From NCBI GenBank assembly GCA_035456405.1, contig DATIDG010000075.1, positions 62,001-126,000 on the forward strand: a stretch of DNA of 64,000 bases, read 5' to 3'. Of the stretch, positions 9,769-17,641 are shown piece after piece. Both the position numbers and the translations under genes were made by a program. The notes beneath the pieces are model-generated. The model had not been told where the DNA came from, did no database searches, and saw only the letters and a list, made by a program, of their open reading frames with translations. This stretch comes from JAGVSZ01 sp035456405 (GTDB taxonomy: Bacteria > Pseudomonadota > Gammaproteobacteria > Burkholderiales > SG8-39). Every line of letters starts with the position of its first letter. The stretch's first letter is position 1.

Positions 9769-10688
9769 CGCGCATCTGGGCCCAGCGCGGGGTGGCCGTC
9801 GTCGTGGCGACGCTCGTGGTCGTCCTCGCGACGAGCACTGCCACGTACCTTCTCTGGTCCGAGTCGCTGTGGCTGCGCCAGGTCGAGAACCTGGTCGCGA
9901 GGGCGCGGGCCGACACGATCGCCCGCGCCGCGACGCACTGGGCGGCAGCGATCCTCGCCGAGGACGACGCGTCGGTCGACCACCTGAACGAGACGTGGGC
10001 CCGCAGGCTGCCCGCGATCCCTTCCGAAGGCGCGACGCTCACCGGCGCGATCGCGGACGAGCAGGCGAAGTTCAACCTCAACAACCTGGTGCGCGGCACG
10101 GCACCGAGCCCGGCCGACGTGGTTGTGCTGCAGCGCCTGCTCGGCGCGCTGGACCTGCCCGCCACGCTCGCCGACGCGATCGTCGACTGGATCGACCCCG
10201 ACGACTCGGTCACGCAATCCGCGGGCGTCGAGGATCTCGACTACCTCGCGCGCGAGCCGGCCTACCGCGCGCCGCACCGCCCGGTCGCGGACGTTGGCGA
10301 GCTCGCCCGCGTGAAGAGCATGACGCCCGAGGCGCTCGCCCGCCTCGCCCCGCACGTCACCGCGCTACCGGATGAGACGCCGGTGAACGTCAATACCGCA
10401 TCGGCCACCGTGCTCCTCGCAATCGTGCCGTCGCTGTCGGCCGCGGATGCGGCGCGCATCGTCGAAGCGCGCGGCCGCACGCCGTTCCGCGGCCTCGAGG
10501 ACTTCCACCGCGCGCTGCCGCAGCCGACGGCAGCGCAGATCGACGGGCCGATCGACGTGAAGAGCCGGTTCTTCAGCGCGGAGGCCACGGTGCAGGTCGG
10601 CCGCGTCGCCGCGGGCTACCGCGCGCTGATCGAGCGCGGCGAGCGCGGACGCTCGGTGATCATCGCCCTCACGCAGATTCTTCCCTGA
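9765..10688 (+). CDS. gspK: Type II secretion minor pseudopilin GspK
   Basis: 307 residues. The N-terminal hydrophobic helix (residues 8-29) lacks the Glu+5, as is normal for GspK. The large globular domain shows DEQAKFNLNNL, IVDWIDPDD and PVNVNTASATVL, all diagnostic. GspK caps the pseudopilus and carries a helix-hairpin-helix-like region. GTG start overlaps the gspJ stop. In an intact operon gspL-M-N would follow; here a gspF fragment comes 7 bases later. Confidence 0.93.
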   Translation: MTRIWAQRGVAVVVATLVVVLATSTATYLLWSESLWLRQVENLVARARADTIARAATHWAAAILAEDDASVDHLNETWARRLPAIPSEGATLTGAIADEQAKFNLNNLVRGTAPSPADVVVLQRLLGALDLPATLADAIVDWIDPDDSVTQSAGVEDLDYLAREPAYRAPHRPVADVGELARVKSMTPEALARLAPHVTALPDETPVNVNTASATVLLAIVPSLSAADAARIVEARGRTPFRGLEDFHRALPQPTAAQIDGPIDVKSRFFSAEATVQVGRVAAGYRALIERGERGRSVIIALTQILP

Positions 10689-10695
10689 CCGCACG

Positions 10696-10959
10696 ATGGT
10701 CAAGCGCGCACCCCGGAGCTATCTGCAGATCCAGCTCAGCGAGCGGTGGCCGTTCATGGTGCACATGATCGCCAGCGGCGAAGCGAGCGGCCGGCTGGCC
10801 GAGATGCTCGACCGCACGGCGACGCAGTCGACGCGCGAGATCGAGCGCCGCATCGCTGCGTTCGTCGCGCTGCGCGCGCCGCTGCTCATACTCGCGATGG
10901 CCGCCATCGTGCTCGCGCTCCTGCTCCCGATCTTCGAGCTCAACCAGATCGTGCGCTGA
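10696..10959 (+). pseudogene. gspF: gspF remnant: C-terminal end of the type II secretion inner-membrane platform protein
   Basis: The 87 codons end with a clear GspF C-terminus: PFMVHMIASGEASGRLAEML, followed by the last transmembrane helix and LLPIFELNQIVR. Full GspF is about 400 residues; only the last 70 or so are homologous, and the first 15 codons are not GspF-like. A deletion appears to have joined sequence just after gspK to the 3' end of gspF, removing gspL, M, N, D, E and most of F if the ancestral order was G-H-I-J-K-L-M-N-D-E-F. Confidence 0.82.
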
Positions 10960-10969
10960 GGAGCGGGCC

Positions 10970-11152
10970 ATGCGCGGCGCCGACAGCCGGATCATCGAGG
11001 CGATCGTTGGCGCGCTGCTGGCGGCTGCGCTGCTCCTCGCGGCGTTCGCGGTGATCGCGCAGGAACCGGGCGCCACCGACCGGCCGGTCGTCCGGGTCGC
11101 CACGCCCGAGCAAAGAGGTACTGCCCCGCACCTACCCCGGCTCCGGCTGTGA
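10970..11152 (+). CDS. Small hypothetical membrane-anchored protein
   Basis: 60 residues: a short N-terminal segment, one transmembrane helix (about residues 12-30, Ala/Leu-rich) and a short periplasmic tail. A GAGGAGCGGGCC ribosome site precedes the ATG, 10 bases after the gspF remnant. The layout resembles the N-terminus of GspC, which follows gspF in some Burkholderia operons, but no residue motif proves this. It could be a truncated gspC or a chance frame. Confidence 0.35.
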   Translation: MRGADSRIIEAIVGALLAAALLLAAFAVIAQEPGATDRPVVRVATPEQRGTAPHLPRLRL

Positions 11153-11239
11153 CTTTGTGTGTGTGGTGCGGCCCATATCGCATTGCCGCTCCTCGCGCCC
11201 TGCACGGTGAGCGCCTGATTCAGTAGAGCGGCTCTGCAC

Positions 11240-11680
11240 ATGGTCCTCGCCGCACGGCTCGCGCGTGATCCGCCCTTCGCGGCGGCGCTCGCCGCATCAG
11301 CCGCGTGGCTCGGGCTCTACGCGTTCGCGCACCAGGCCGCCAACCCCGGGTGGGCGCTCCTCGACCCGCTCCGCTTCGCGAGCCTTGCGATCGCGTGGCC
11401 GCTCCTCGAGGAGCTCGTGTACCGCGGCGCGCTCCAGCCCTGGCTCGCGCGCACTCGCTGGGGCGCGCGCGAGAACTGGGGGATCACGACCGCGAACGTG
11501 GCAACGAGCCTCGCCTTCGCCGGCGCGCACCTCGCAGCGCACGACCCGGCCCTTGCCGCCGCGACGTTTCTGCCCTCGCTGGTCTTCGGGTATTTCCGCG
11601 ACAGATACGGTTCGATCGCGCCGGGCGCGGCGCTGCACATTTTCTACAACGCGGGCTGGTTCCTCCTCGCCGGGGCCTGA
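11240..11680 (+). CDS. CPBP/CAAX-type glutamic intramembrane protease, MrtJ-like
   Basis: 146 residues, nearly all membrane-embedded. The active-site motifs of the CPBP (ABI) family are present: EELVYRG (EExxxR) around residue 59, SLAFAGAH (FxxxH) around residue 96 and a final LHIFYNAG with His and Asn. The short length and local wording recall the MrtJ group that NCBI links to JDVT-CTERM protein sorting. That assignment is from memory and not tested. No JDVT-CTERM substrate is seen in the window. It stands alone after the broken secretion locus, with about 90 bases of non-coding DNA before it. Confidence 0.8.
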   Translation: MVLAARLARDPPFAAALAASAAWLGLYAFAHQAANPGWALLDPLRFASLAIAWPLLEELVYRGALQPWLARTRWGARENWGITTANVATSLAFAGAHLAAHDPALAAATFLPSLVFGYFRDRYGSIAPGAALHIFYNAGWFLLAGA

Positions 11681-11782
11681 AAATCCCTCGCGCCGTGCTG
11701 CCATAGGGCATGCCTGCCGTGCCAAACTGCGTGGACGCCCGGCCGCCGCCCGGAGTAGCCTTCTCGCAAGGTTCCTCTCCCG

Positions 11783-13825
11783 ATGTCCATCCGGTTCCCG
11801 CGCTGGCTCACGATCGCCCTGTTGACCGCCGCCGGCATGGTCGTCGCGGCGGTGGTCGGCCTCGTCGTCCTCATCCACACGATCGACCTCGGGAAATACG
11901 CGAAGCTCGCGACCGACGAGGTGAAAGCCGCGACCGGGCGCGAGCTGCGCATCCGCGGCAAGCTCGACGTCAAGCTCTTTCCCCATCTCGCGCTTGTGGC
12001 CGAGGATGTCTCCTTCGCGAATGCGCCGTGGGGCTCGCGCCCCGACATGGCGCGGGCGAAGCGCCTGGAGGGCAGCGTCGCCCTGCTGCCGTTGCTGCGC
12101 AAGCGCGTCGAGGTCACCCGGCTCGTACTCGTCGAACCCGACGTCCTGCTCGAGACCGACGCGAAGGGTATCGGCAACTGGGTCTTCAAGCCTCCCGCTG
12201 CGGCGAAGCCCGCCGCGCCCGGCGAGCCGGGCGGTGCGGATTTCGATCTGCTCGGCGCGTCGATCGATCGCGGGCAGCTCGCGTGGCGCAATGGCGCGAA
12301 GAAGGAAATGCAGCGTTTCGCGATCCAGCGGCTGCGGCTGGAGCGCAAGACGTTCGGCGACGTGCTTAATGTCGACCTCGCTGCGGCCTTCCGCGACCAG
12401 CCGTTCACGATGAAGGGTTCGATGGGCCTGATCCGCCGCCTGCTCGCGAAGGACAGCTCGTGGCCCGTGGACCTCGCTTTCGCGACTGCCGGCGCGACCG
12501 CGAAGGTCAAAGGCACGGTTGACTTCAGCGCGAAGCTCCCGACGCTCGACGGCGAGGTGAAGGCGGAGGTGAATGATGCCGCGGGGCTCGCGAAGCTTTC
12601 CGGCGGTGCGTTCGCTCCGCCGGTGCCGTTGACGCTCACCGCAAAGGCGAAGGCATCGCGCGACGAGTACCTGGTCGATCCGATGCACGCTGCATTCGGG
12701 AAGAGCGCCATCGAGGGCCGCGTCGCGGTGAAGACCGGCGGCGTGCGGCCATTCGCGACTGCGAGCGTGAAGTCGTCGCTCGTGGACCTCGCGTCGCTCG
12801 GCGCGCGCGGCGGCAAGCTCGGTGCAGGCGGCAAGGATGGCAACGGGCGGATGTTCAGCGACGCACCGTTTCCGCTCGAGGGGCTCCGGACCTTCGACGG
12901 CGCGGCCGACGCCGCGATCGAACGGCTCGTCCTGCCGAGCGGGCTGCCGCTGGATAAGGTCCAGGTCAAGGCGGCACTCAAGGACGGCCGCCTCGAAGTG
13001 CAGCCGCTGCAGGCGCTCGTCGGCGGCGGCACCGTCGCCGGACGCGCCACGCTCGACGCCGCGCGCGCCAGGCCGGCGACGCTCGCCTTCAAAGTCGAGG
13101 GCAAAGGAATCAGCGGCGAGAAGGTCGCCGCCGCAATGGGTCACGCCGGAACGGTCAGCGGTGGCAACACCGACCTCGCTCTGGGCCTCGCGGGACCGGG
13201 CGAGTCGCTCGCGCGCTTCATGGGCGGCGCGAACGGCGAAATACGGGCGACCATGGGTCCGGCGCGCACCTCGGGCGCTGCGCTCGATTTCGGCGGCGAC
13301 GTGCTCACGAAGATCGCGGACCTGGCGAACCCGACGCGCCGCACCGAGAAATACAACGAGATCCAGTGCGCCGTCGTGCGGCTACCGGTGCGGGACGGCA
13401 TCGCCACCGCGGAACGCACGATTGCAATGGAGGCCGCGCGGGTCAACATCGTCGCCGCTGGCACGATCAACCTGCGCAACGAATCGCTCGATCTCGCCCT
13501 GCGGCCGAATGTCAAGGAAGGCCTCGGCATCGGCGCCGCGAACCTCGCCGAGCTCGTGCGGGTCACCGGCACCCTCTCGAATCCGAGCGTAGGCATCGAC
13601 ACGCTCGGCTCCGCCCGCACCGCGCTGTCGGTCGGCGGCGCGATCCTGACCGGCGGCCTCTCGCTGCTCGGCGAGGCGGCGCTGCGGAAGGGCACCGCGG
13701 ACCCCCATCCCTGCCAGACCGCGCTCGCGGGCGGGAAGCCGTCCAGCTCTGCCCGGCAGGAGGCGAAACCGGCGCAGCAGGACGAGGGCGGCGTGCTCGG
13801 TTCGATCCGGCGCCTGTTCAAGTAG
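11783..13825 (+). CDS. AsmA family protein
   Basis: 680 residues. One N-terminal transmembrane helix (about 10-32) is followed by the AsmA N-terminal motif with GRELRIRGKLDVKLFPHLAL and FANAPWG. After long periplasmic beta-rich repeats comes the AsmA C-terminal block (LDLALRPNVKEGLG). AsmA-like proteins are anchored in the inner membrane, and the longer ones are thought to conduct phospholipids towards the outer membrane. A Ser/Gln/Lys-rich tail precedes the end. It appears to be a single-gene unit. Confidence 0.93.
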   Translation: MSIRFPRWLTIALLTAAGMVVAAVVGLVVLIHTIDLGKYAKLATDEVKAATGRELRIRGKLDVKLFPHLALVAEDVSFANAPWGSRPDMARAKRLEGSVALLPLLRKRVEVTRLVLVEPDVLLETDAKGIGNWVFKPPAAAKPAAPGEPGGADFDLLGASIDRGQLAWRNGAKKEMQRFAIQRLRLERKTFGDVLNVDLAAAFRDQPFTMKGSMGLIRRLLAKDSSWPVDLAFATAGATAKVKGTVDFSAKLPTLDGEVKAEVNDAAGLAKLSGGAFAPPVPLTLTAKAKASRDEYLVDPMHAAFGKSAIEGRVAVKTGGVRPFATASVKSSLVDLASLGARGGKLGAGGKDGNGRMFSDAPFPLEGLRTFDGAADAAIERLVLPSGLPLDKVQVKAALKDGRLEVQPLQALVGGGTVAGRATLDAARARPATLAFKVEGKGISGEKVAAAMGHAGTVSGGNTDLALGLAGPGESLARFMGGANGEIRATMGPARTSGAALDFGGDVLTKIADLANPTRRTEKYNEIQCAVVRLPVRDGIATAERTIAMEAARVNIVAAGTINLRNESLDLALRPNVKEGLGIGAANLAELVRVTGTLSNPSVGIDTLGSARTALSVGGAILTGGLSLLGEAALRKGTADPHPCQTALAGGKPSSSARQEAKPAQQDEGGVLGSIRRLFK

Positions 13826-13947
13826 GCGCTGGTTCTGTCCCGGTTCTAGGGCGCGCGCTCTATTTCGGGTGAGCCCTCTAGTGTTCTTCGCTACTCTCCT
13901 GTCACGAGATTCGAGATTTCACTCCTCAATCCAGACAGGGGATAGTC

Positions 13948-14367
13948 ATGACCGCAAGAACCGCCAACGCGTACGAGCAGCAGCTCACGCAGGTATTCGG
14001 GAAAGTGAAGGGCGCCTACCGCGGCGCATGGCTCGCCGGCCTCGGTGCAGTTGCGCGCGTGCAGAGCCAGGCGCCCCGGTACGTCGCAGGGCTCGTCAAG
14101 GATGGCGAGCGCTTCGAAGGCCGTGCACTTAAGTCGGCCGAACAGGTCATCGCGACGATCAAGGATTCGCGCGGCTACGAGAAGGTGCGGAAGGCCGCCC
14201 GGCCCTACGTCGGCAAGCTGCAGAAGGCCTACGGCGAAACGGCGACTGCCGTGCGCAAGACCTTGAAGGGGAACGGGGTAGCGAAAGCCGTCGCGAGCGC
14301 GAAGCGCGACGTCAAGCGCACTGCGAAGACCGCGGTCCGCCGCGCGAAGCGCAGCCGCGCCGCCTAA
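13948..14367 (+). CDS. Phasin-like (poly-granule-associated) protein
   Basis: 139 residues. The helical, Ala/Lys-rich protein has the organisation of granule-associated phasins: an amphipathic first half (AYEQQLTQVFGKVKGAYRGAW) and a basic Ala/Lys/Arg tail resembling PhaF-type histone-like ends. Phasins coat polyhydroxyalkanoate granules, and the basic tail may bind DNA. A 120-base leader separates it from asmA. A terminator-like hairpin follows. Family assignment rests on composition and pattern, so specificity is moderate. Confidence 0.7.
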   Translation: MTARTANAYEQQLTQVFGKVKGAYRGAWLAGLGAVARVQSQAPRYVAGLVKDGERFEGRALKSAEQVIATIKDSRGYEKVRKAARPYVGKLQKAYGETATAVRKTLKGNGVAKAVASAKRDVKRTAKTAVRRAKRSRAA

Positions 14368-14390
14368 TCGGCAGCCTCACACAAGCAAAC

Positions 14391-14422
14391 GGCGCACGCC
14401 TCACGGCGCGCGCCATTTTTTT
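14391..14422. terminator. Intrinsic terminator between convergent phasin and ssb genes
   Basis: GGCGCACGC (14391-14399) pairs with GCGCGCGCC (14406-14414) with one mismatch across a 6-base loop, followed by seven Ts. It terminates the plus-strand phasin gene and lies 12 bases from the end of the convergent ssb gene. Confidence 0.7.
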
Positions 14423-14433
14423 CGCCGCAAGGT

Positions 14434-14886
14434 TCAGAACGGAATGTCGTCGTCCATGTCCGCCAGGCTCGTGGCGGGCTTCTTGGCCGCGGGCTTGGCG
14501 CCCGCCGGAGCCGGCTCGCCCCCCTCGCGCGGCGGCGCGTCGCCCATGCCCTCGCGCTTGCCGAGGAGCTGCATTGCGTCGGCGACGATCTCCGTCGTAT
14601 AGCGGTCCTGTCCTTCCTTGTCTTGCCACTTGCGGGTGCGGATGCGACCCTCCACGTACACCTGCGAGCCCTTTTTCAGGTACTGCCCCGCGATCTCGGC
14701 GAGCCGTCCGAAGAACGCGATGCGGTGCCACTCGGTCGCTTCCTTCATCTCGCCGCTTGCCTTGTCCTTCCAGCGATCGGTTGTGGCGATGCGGATGTTG
14801 GTGATCGCGTCGCCGCTCGGCATGTAGCGCGTCTCGGGGTCGGCGCCGAGGTTGCCCACGAGAATCACTTTGTTCACTGAGGCCAT
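14434..14886 (-). CDS. ssb: Single-stranded DNA-binding protein
   Basis: 150 residues. OB fold starting MASVNKVILVGNLGADPETR, with conserved NIRIATTDRW and EWHRIAFFGRLAEI. A Pro/Ala-rich linker leads to the acidic tip DMDDDIPF that recruits partner proteins. It acts as a tetramer in replication, repair and recombination. The ATG overlaps the stop of the MFS gene (TGATG), so the two are translationally coupled. ssb-MFS-uvrA adjacency is common in betaproteobacteria. Confidence 0.98.
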   Translation of the reverse strand: MASVNKVILVGNLGADPETRYMPSGDAITNIRIATTDRWKDKASGEMKEATEWHRIAFFGRLAEIAGQYLKKGSQVYVEGRIRTRKWQDKEGQDRYTTEIVADAMQLLGKREGMGDAPPREGGEPAPAGAKPAAKKPATSLADMDDDIPF

Positions 14887-16265
14887 CACGCTCTCCCTTC
14901 GACCACTTTCATTACGCTCGATTCGTCCCACCCGGGCGTCACCTTGAGGTGCGCGACACCCTCGCCCGGCACGACCACCGCCTCGCGCACGCCCCGGATC
15001 TCCACCAGCCGGCGGCGCAGTTCTTCTGGGTCCATCGCCGCCGGCACCGCGACGGTGCGCAGGCGCAGCGGCGGCGGCACTTTCATCCCCCCCGCGACAG
15101 CGGCCCAAACGGCCATCAGCACGGCGCAGAACACGAAAACCCCGCTTGCGCCGAAGTACTTTGCGAACACCCCGCCGAGCGCGCCGCCTGCGAAAAGGCC
15201 GAACGCCTGGGTCGTATTGTAGACCCCCAGCGCCCTTGCCTTCGCGCGTGCCGGCGCCACGCGCGTCACGAGCGACGGGATCGCGGCCTCGAGCAGGTTG
15301 AACCCGACGAAGAACGCAAGCATCCCGAGGGCGATGCTACCCAACCCAGTGGCCCACCCGGTGAGCCACACCTGCGCAGCCCCGAGCAGCGCAATCGAGC
15401 CCAGGAACAGCCGCCGCGAGCGGCCGTGGCGCTCGGCCGCGAGCAGCGGCGGAATCATCAGCACGAACGAAGCGGCGACTACCGGAAGGTAGACCTTCCA
15501 GTGTTCGGCGACCGCGAGCCCGCCGCGGTCGACCAGCAGCGGCGGCACGACCACGAACATCGCCATCTGCGCCACGTGCAGCGTGAAGATGCCGAAGTTG
15601 AGCCGGAGGAGCTCCGCGTCGCGGAGCACGCTCGCGAGAGTCGCGGGCGCCAGGTCGGGCGCCGCCGCCGCGTGGTTCGGGGGCTCCGGCGGAACGACCT
15701 GCAGCGTCACCCAGATGCCGAGGAGCGCGAGCACGCCGGTAAGCGCGAAGATGCCCGCCATCCCGATGCCGCGATAGAGAGCCGGGGCGGCAACCAGCGA
15801 AACCGCGAACATCAAACCGATCGACGCGCCGATGATCGCCATTGTCTTGGTCCGGTGCTCCTCGCGCGTGAGGTCGGCGGCGAGAGCCATCACCGCGGCA
15901 GCGATCGCGCCTGCGCCCTGGATGCAGCGCCCGAGAATCGTGACATAGATGTTCGTGCCGGCGGCCGCGACGAAGCTGCCCGCCGCGAACAGCACGAGCC
16001 CGATCACGATCATCCGCTTGCGCCCATACCGGTCGGCCGCGATGCCGTACGGGATCTGCAGGATCGCTTGCGAGAGGCCGTACGCGCCGAGCGCGATGCC
16101 GACCAGCGTCAGGTCGTCGCCGCCGGCGAGGCTCGGCGCGTGCACTGCGAACACGGGCAGGATGAGGAAGAGGCCCAGCATCCGGAGCGCAAACAACGAC
16201 CCCAACGAGAAGCCGGCGCGGAGTTCTTCCGGCGACATGCGGCCGGAGCGTGAGGGATCCTGCAT
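14886..16265 (-). CDS. MFS transporter with C-terminal YAM-like domain (YajR type)
   Basis: 459 residues. Twelve transmembrane helices carry MFS motif A (GIAADRYGRKRMIVIG) between helices 2 and 3. After the last helix a soluble 60-residue domain follows, beginning DPEELRRRLVEIRGVREAVVV. Its layout fits the ferredoxin-like YAM domain of E. coli YajR. The substrate is unknown. Start is uncertain: ATG at 16265 or the ATG at 16238 (MSPEELRAGFSL), the latter closer to the conserved N-terminus. It is coupled to ssb by a one-base overlap. Confidence 0.9.
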   Translation of the reverse strand: MQDPSRSGRMSPEELRAGFSLGSLFALRMLGLFLILPVFAVHAPSLAGGDDLTLVGIALGAYGLSQAILQIPYGIAADRYGRKRMIVIGLVLFAAGSFVAAAGTNIYVTILGRCIQGAGAIAAAVMALAADLTREEHRTKTMAIIGASIGLMFAVSLVAAPALYRGIGMAGIFALTGVLALLGIWVTLQVVPPEPPNHAAAAPDLAPATLASVLRDAELLRLNFGIFTLHVAQMAMFVVVPPLLVDRGGLAVAEHWKVYLPVVAASFVLMIPPLLAAERHGRSRRLFLGSIALLGAAQVWLTGWATGLGSIALGMLAFFVGFNLLEAAIPSLVTRVAPARAKARALGVYNTTQAFGLFAGGALGGVFAKYFGASGVFVFCAVLMAVWAAVAGGMKVPPPLRLRTVAVPAAMDPEELRRRLVEIRGVREAVVVPGEGVAHLKVTPGWDESSVMKVVEGRA

Positions 16266-16347
16266 GCGAGGCGGATGGGACGAGCGTGCGCATATTAGCG
16301 GATTCGCATGCGCCGGGACGGTCTCATTCTGCGGCCCGACGCTCGCT

Positions 16348-16941
16348 TCACCCGCAGTCGCGACGTCGCACCATCGCCTCGAGCGCCGCATAGTCGACTT
16401 TCGCGTTGTGCCGCGCATCGACCGGGATTGCGTCGACCGTCACGCGATCGAGCCCTGCCCAGGCGAGTTGCTCGCGCACCGCGACGAGGTCGGGGGCTGC
16501 TCCGGCGAGCAGCTCGACGAGCAGTACGCGGCGTCCGCCCGTCGACGCGAGCGCGGCGCGACGCACGCCCGCTGCGCCGAGCGCCTTCGTCTCGACTGCG
16601 AACGGGTAGAGGATCCCGCGCGCATCCCGAACCACGGCCTTGCAGCGGTCGAGCAGCCACAGCCGCCCGCGCGTGTCGAACCAGCCGCTGTCGCCGGTGC
16701 GGTGCCACCGCGTCCCGTCCGCGTCGAATTTGGTTTCCGCGTCGCCGTGCCCGCCGAGATAGCTGCGCACGATATGCGGCCCGCTCACGACGATCTCGCC
16801 AGCCTCCCTTGGTGGGAGGCACACGACATCGAATGCCGCGCGCGTATACGGCCCGAGCGCCTCGCCCCAGCTGTTGGCGATCGCGCGCGCCGCGATCTCG
16901 GGCACCGGGGTACCGGCGAGGAGCCCCTTGCCCGACAGCAT
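16348..16941 (-). pseudogene. AMP-dependent acyl-CoA synthetase/ligase, C-terminal fragment
   Basis: About 197 codons read as the C-terminal third of an AMP-binding enzyme: GLLAGTPVPEI, GEIVVSGPHIVRSYLGG, then TRWHRTGDSGWFDTRGRLWLLDR and a final HNAKVDY with the catalytic Lys of the swinging domain. The N-terminal two thirds with the nucleotide-binding P-loop are missing. The fragment abuts a UbiA-like fragment at about 16950, where a short repeat (GGCTCGCCATG and GGCCTCGCCATG) suggests the deletion joint. Confidence 0.75.
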
Positions 16942-16949
16942 GGCCTCGC

Positions 16950-17434
16950 CATGTGGCTCGCCATGTAGAGGAACCGCCGCTCGCGGAGCCACCCGCCCGC
17001 GAAGAATTCGACCGACATCAGCGCGAGGCAGCCGAGGGTCAGGAGGAGCAGCGGAACGAGGCGCGCATCCGACCCCAGGGCAAGGCCGAGCTGGAGGACG
17101 GCGGCGACACCGCCGAGCACGCCCAGCTCGCGCAGGGTGACGAGACAGAGCGGCACCGCCCGGTAGGGCCGGAAGCGCGCATCCTCCTCGAAGTCCTTGA
17201 ATTCGTCGGCGATGCGCAGCTGCAGGAAGAAGAGGAACGTGGTGCCGAACGCAACGCCGCGAGCGAGGCAGCCGCCACCCGGTCGGCACCCCGTACCAAG
17301 GCCGAGTAGCACACTGCCGAGGCGCTGAAGTCCGCAATCAGGGCCCAGTGCGCGAAGACGGGGAAGCGCTCCCGCTGGTACACACCTACCAGCGCGCCAA
17401 CACCGCTGCGCGCGCCGCGCGCCGCCCGCCGCAC
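16950..17434 (-). pseudogene. UbiA-like prenyltransferase, frameshifted and 3'-truncated
   Basis: The N-terminal part (YQRERFPVFAHWALIADFSAS) is in one frame from 17434. After a frameshift near 17270 the homology continues in another frame with LQLRIADEFKDFEEDARFRP and YRAVPLCLVTLRELG, the first Asp-rich region of UbiA-type membrane prenyltransferases in its DEFKD form. The sequence breaks off after the next helices, where the AMP-ligase fragment begins. Both pieces probably come from one ancestral lipid- or quinone-related cluster. It is non-functional as it stands. Confidence 0.72.
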
Positions 17435-17641
17435 CCCCGGTCAAGTCCCTGTTCTCCATGTTCTTTTCCGAGTGGCGGGCGCCAGCGTAGGGAGCGGCGG
17501 GGAATCCCCACAAGTGAGGAGTGCTCGGTATTGCCCGACCGGACCAGGGGGTAGCGCCGGAACCGTGACTCTTTGTATAGTGTTGGATTCACCTTCAGAA
17601 CGGCCACCGGGGCAGCCGATCGCCCCCAAGACCGCAAGACG

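Noticed and set aside
17521..17641. LexA (SOS) box upstream of uvrA
   Set aside because: No CTGT-N8-ACAG palindrome is present; the only promoter hint is an isolated TATAGT.
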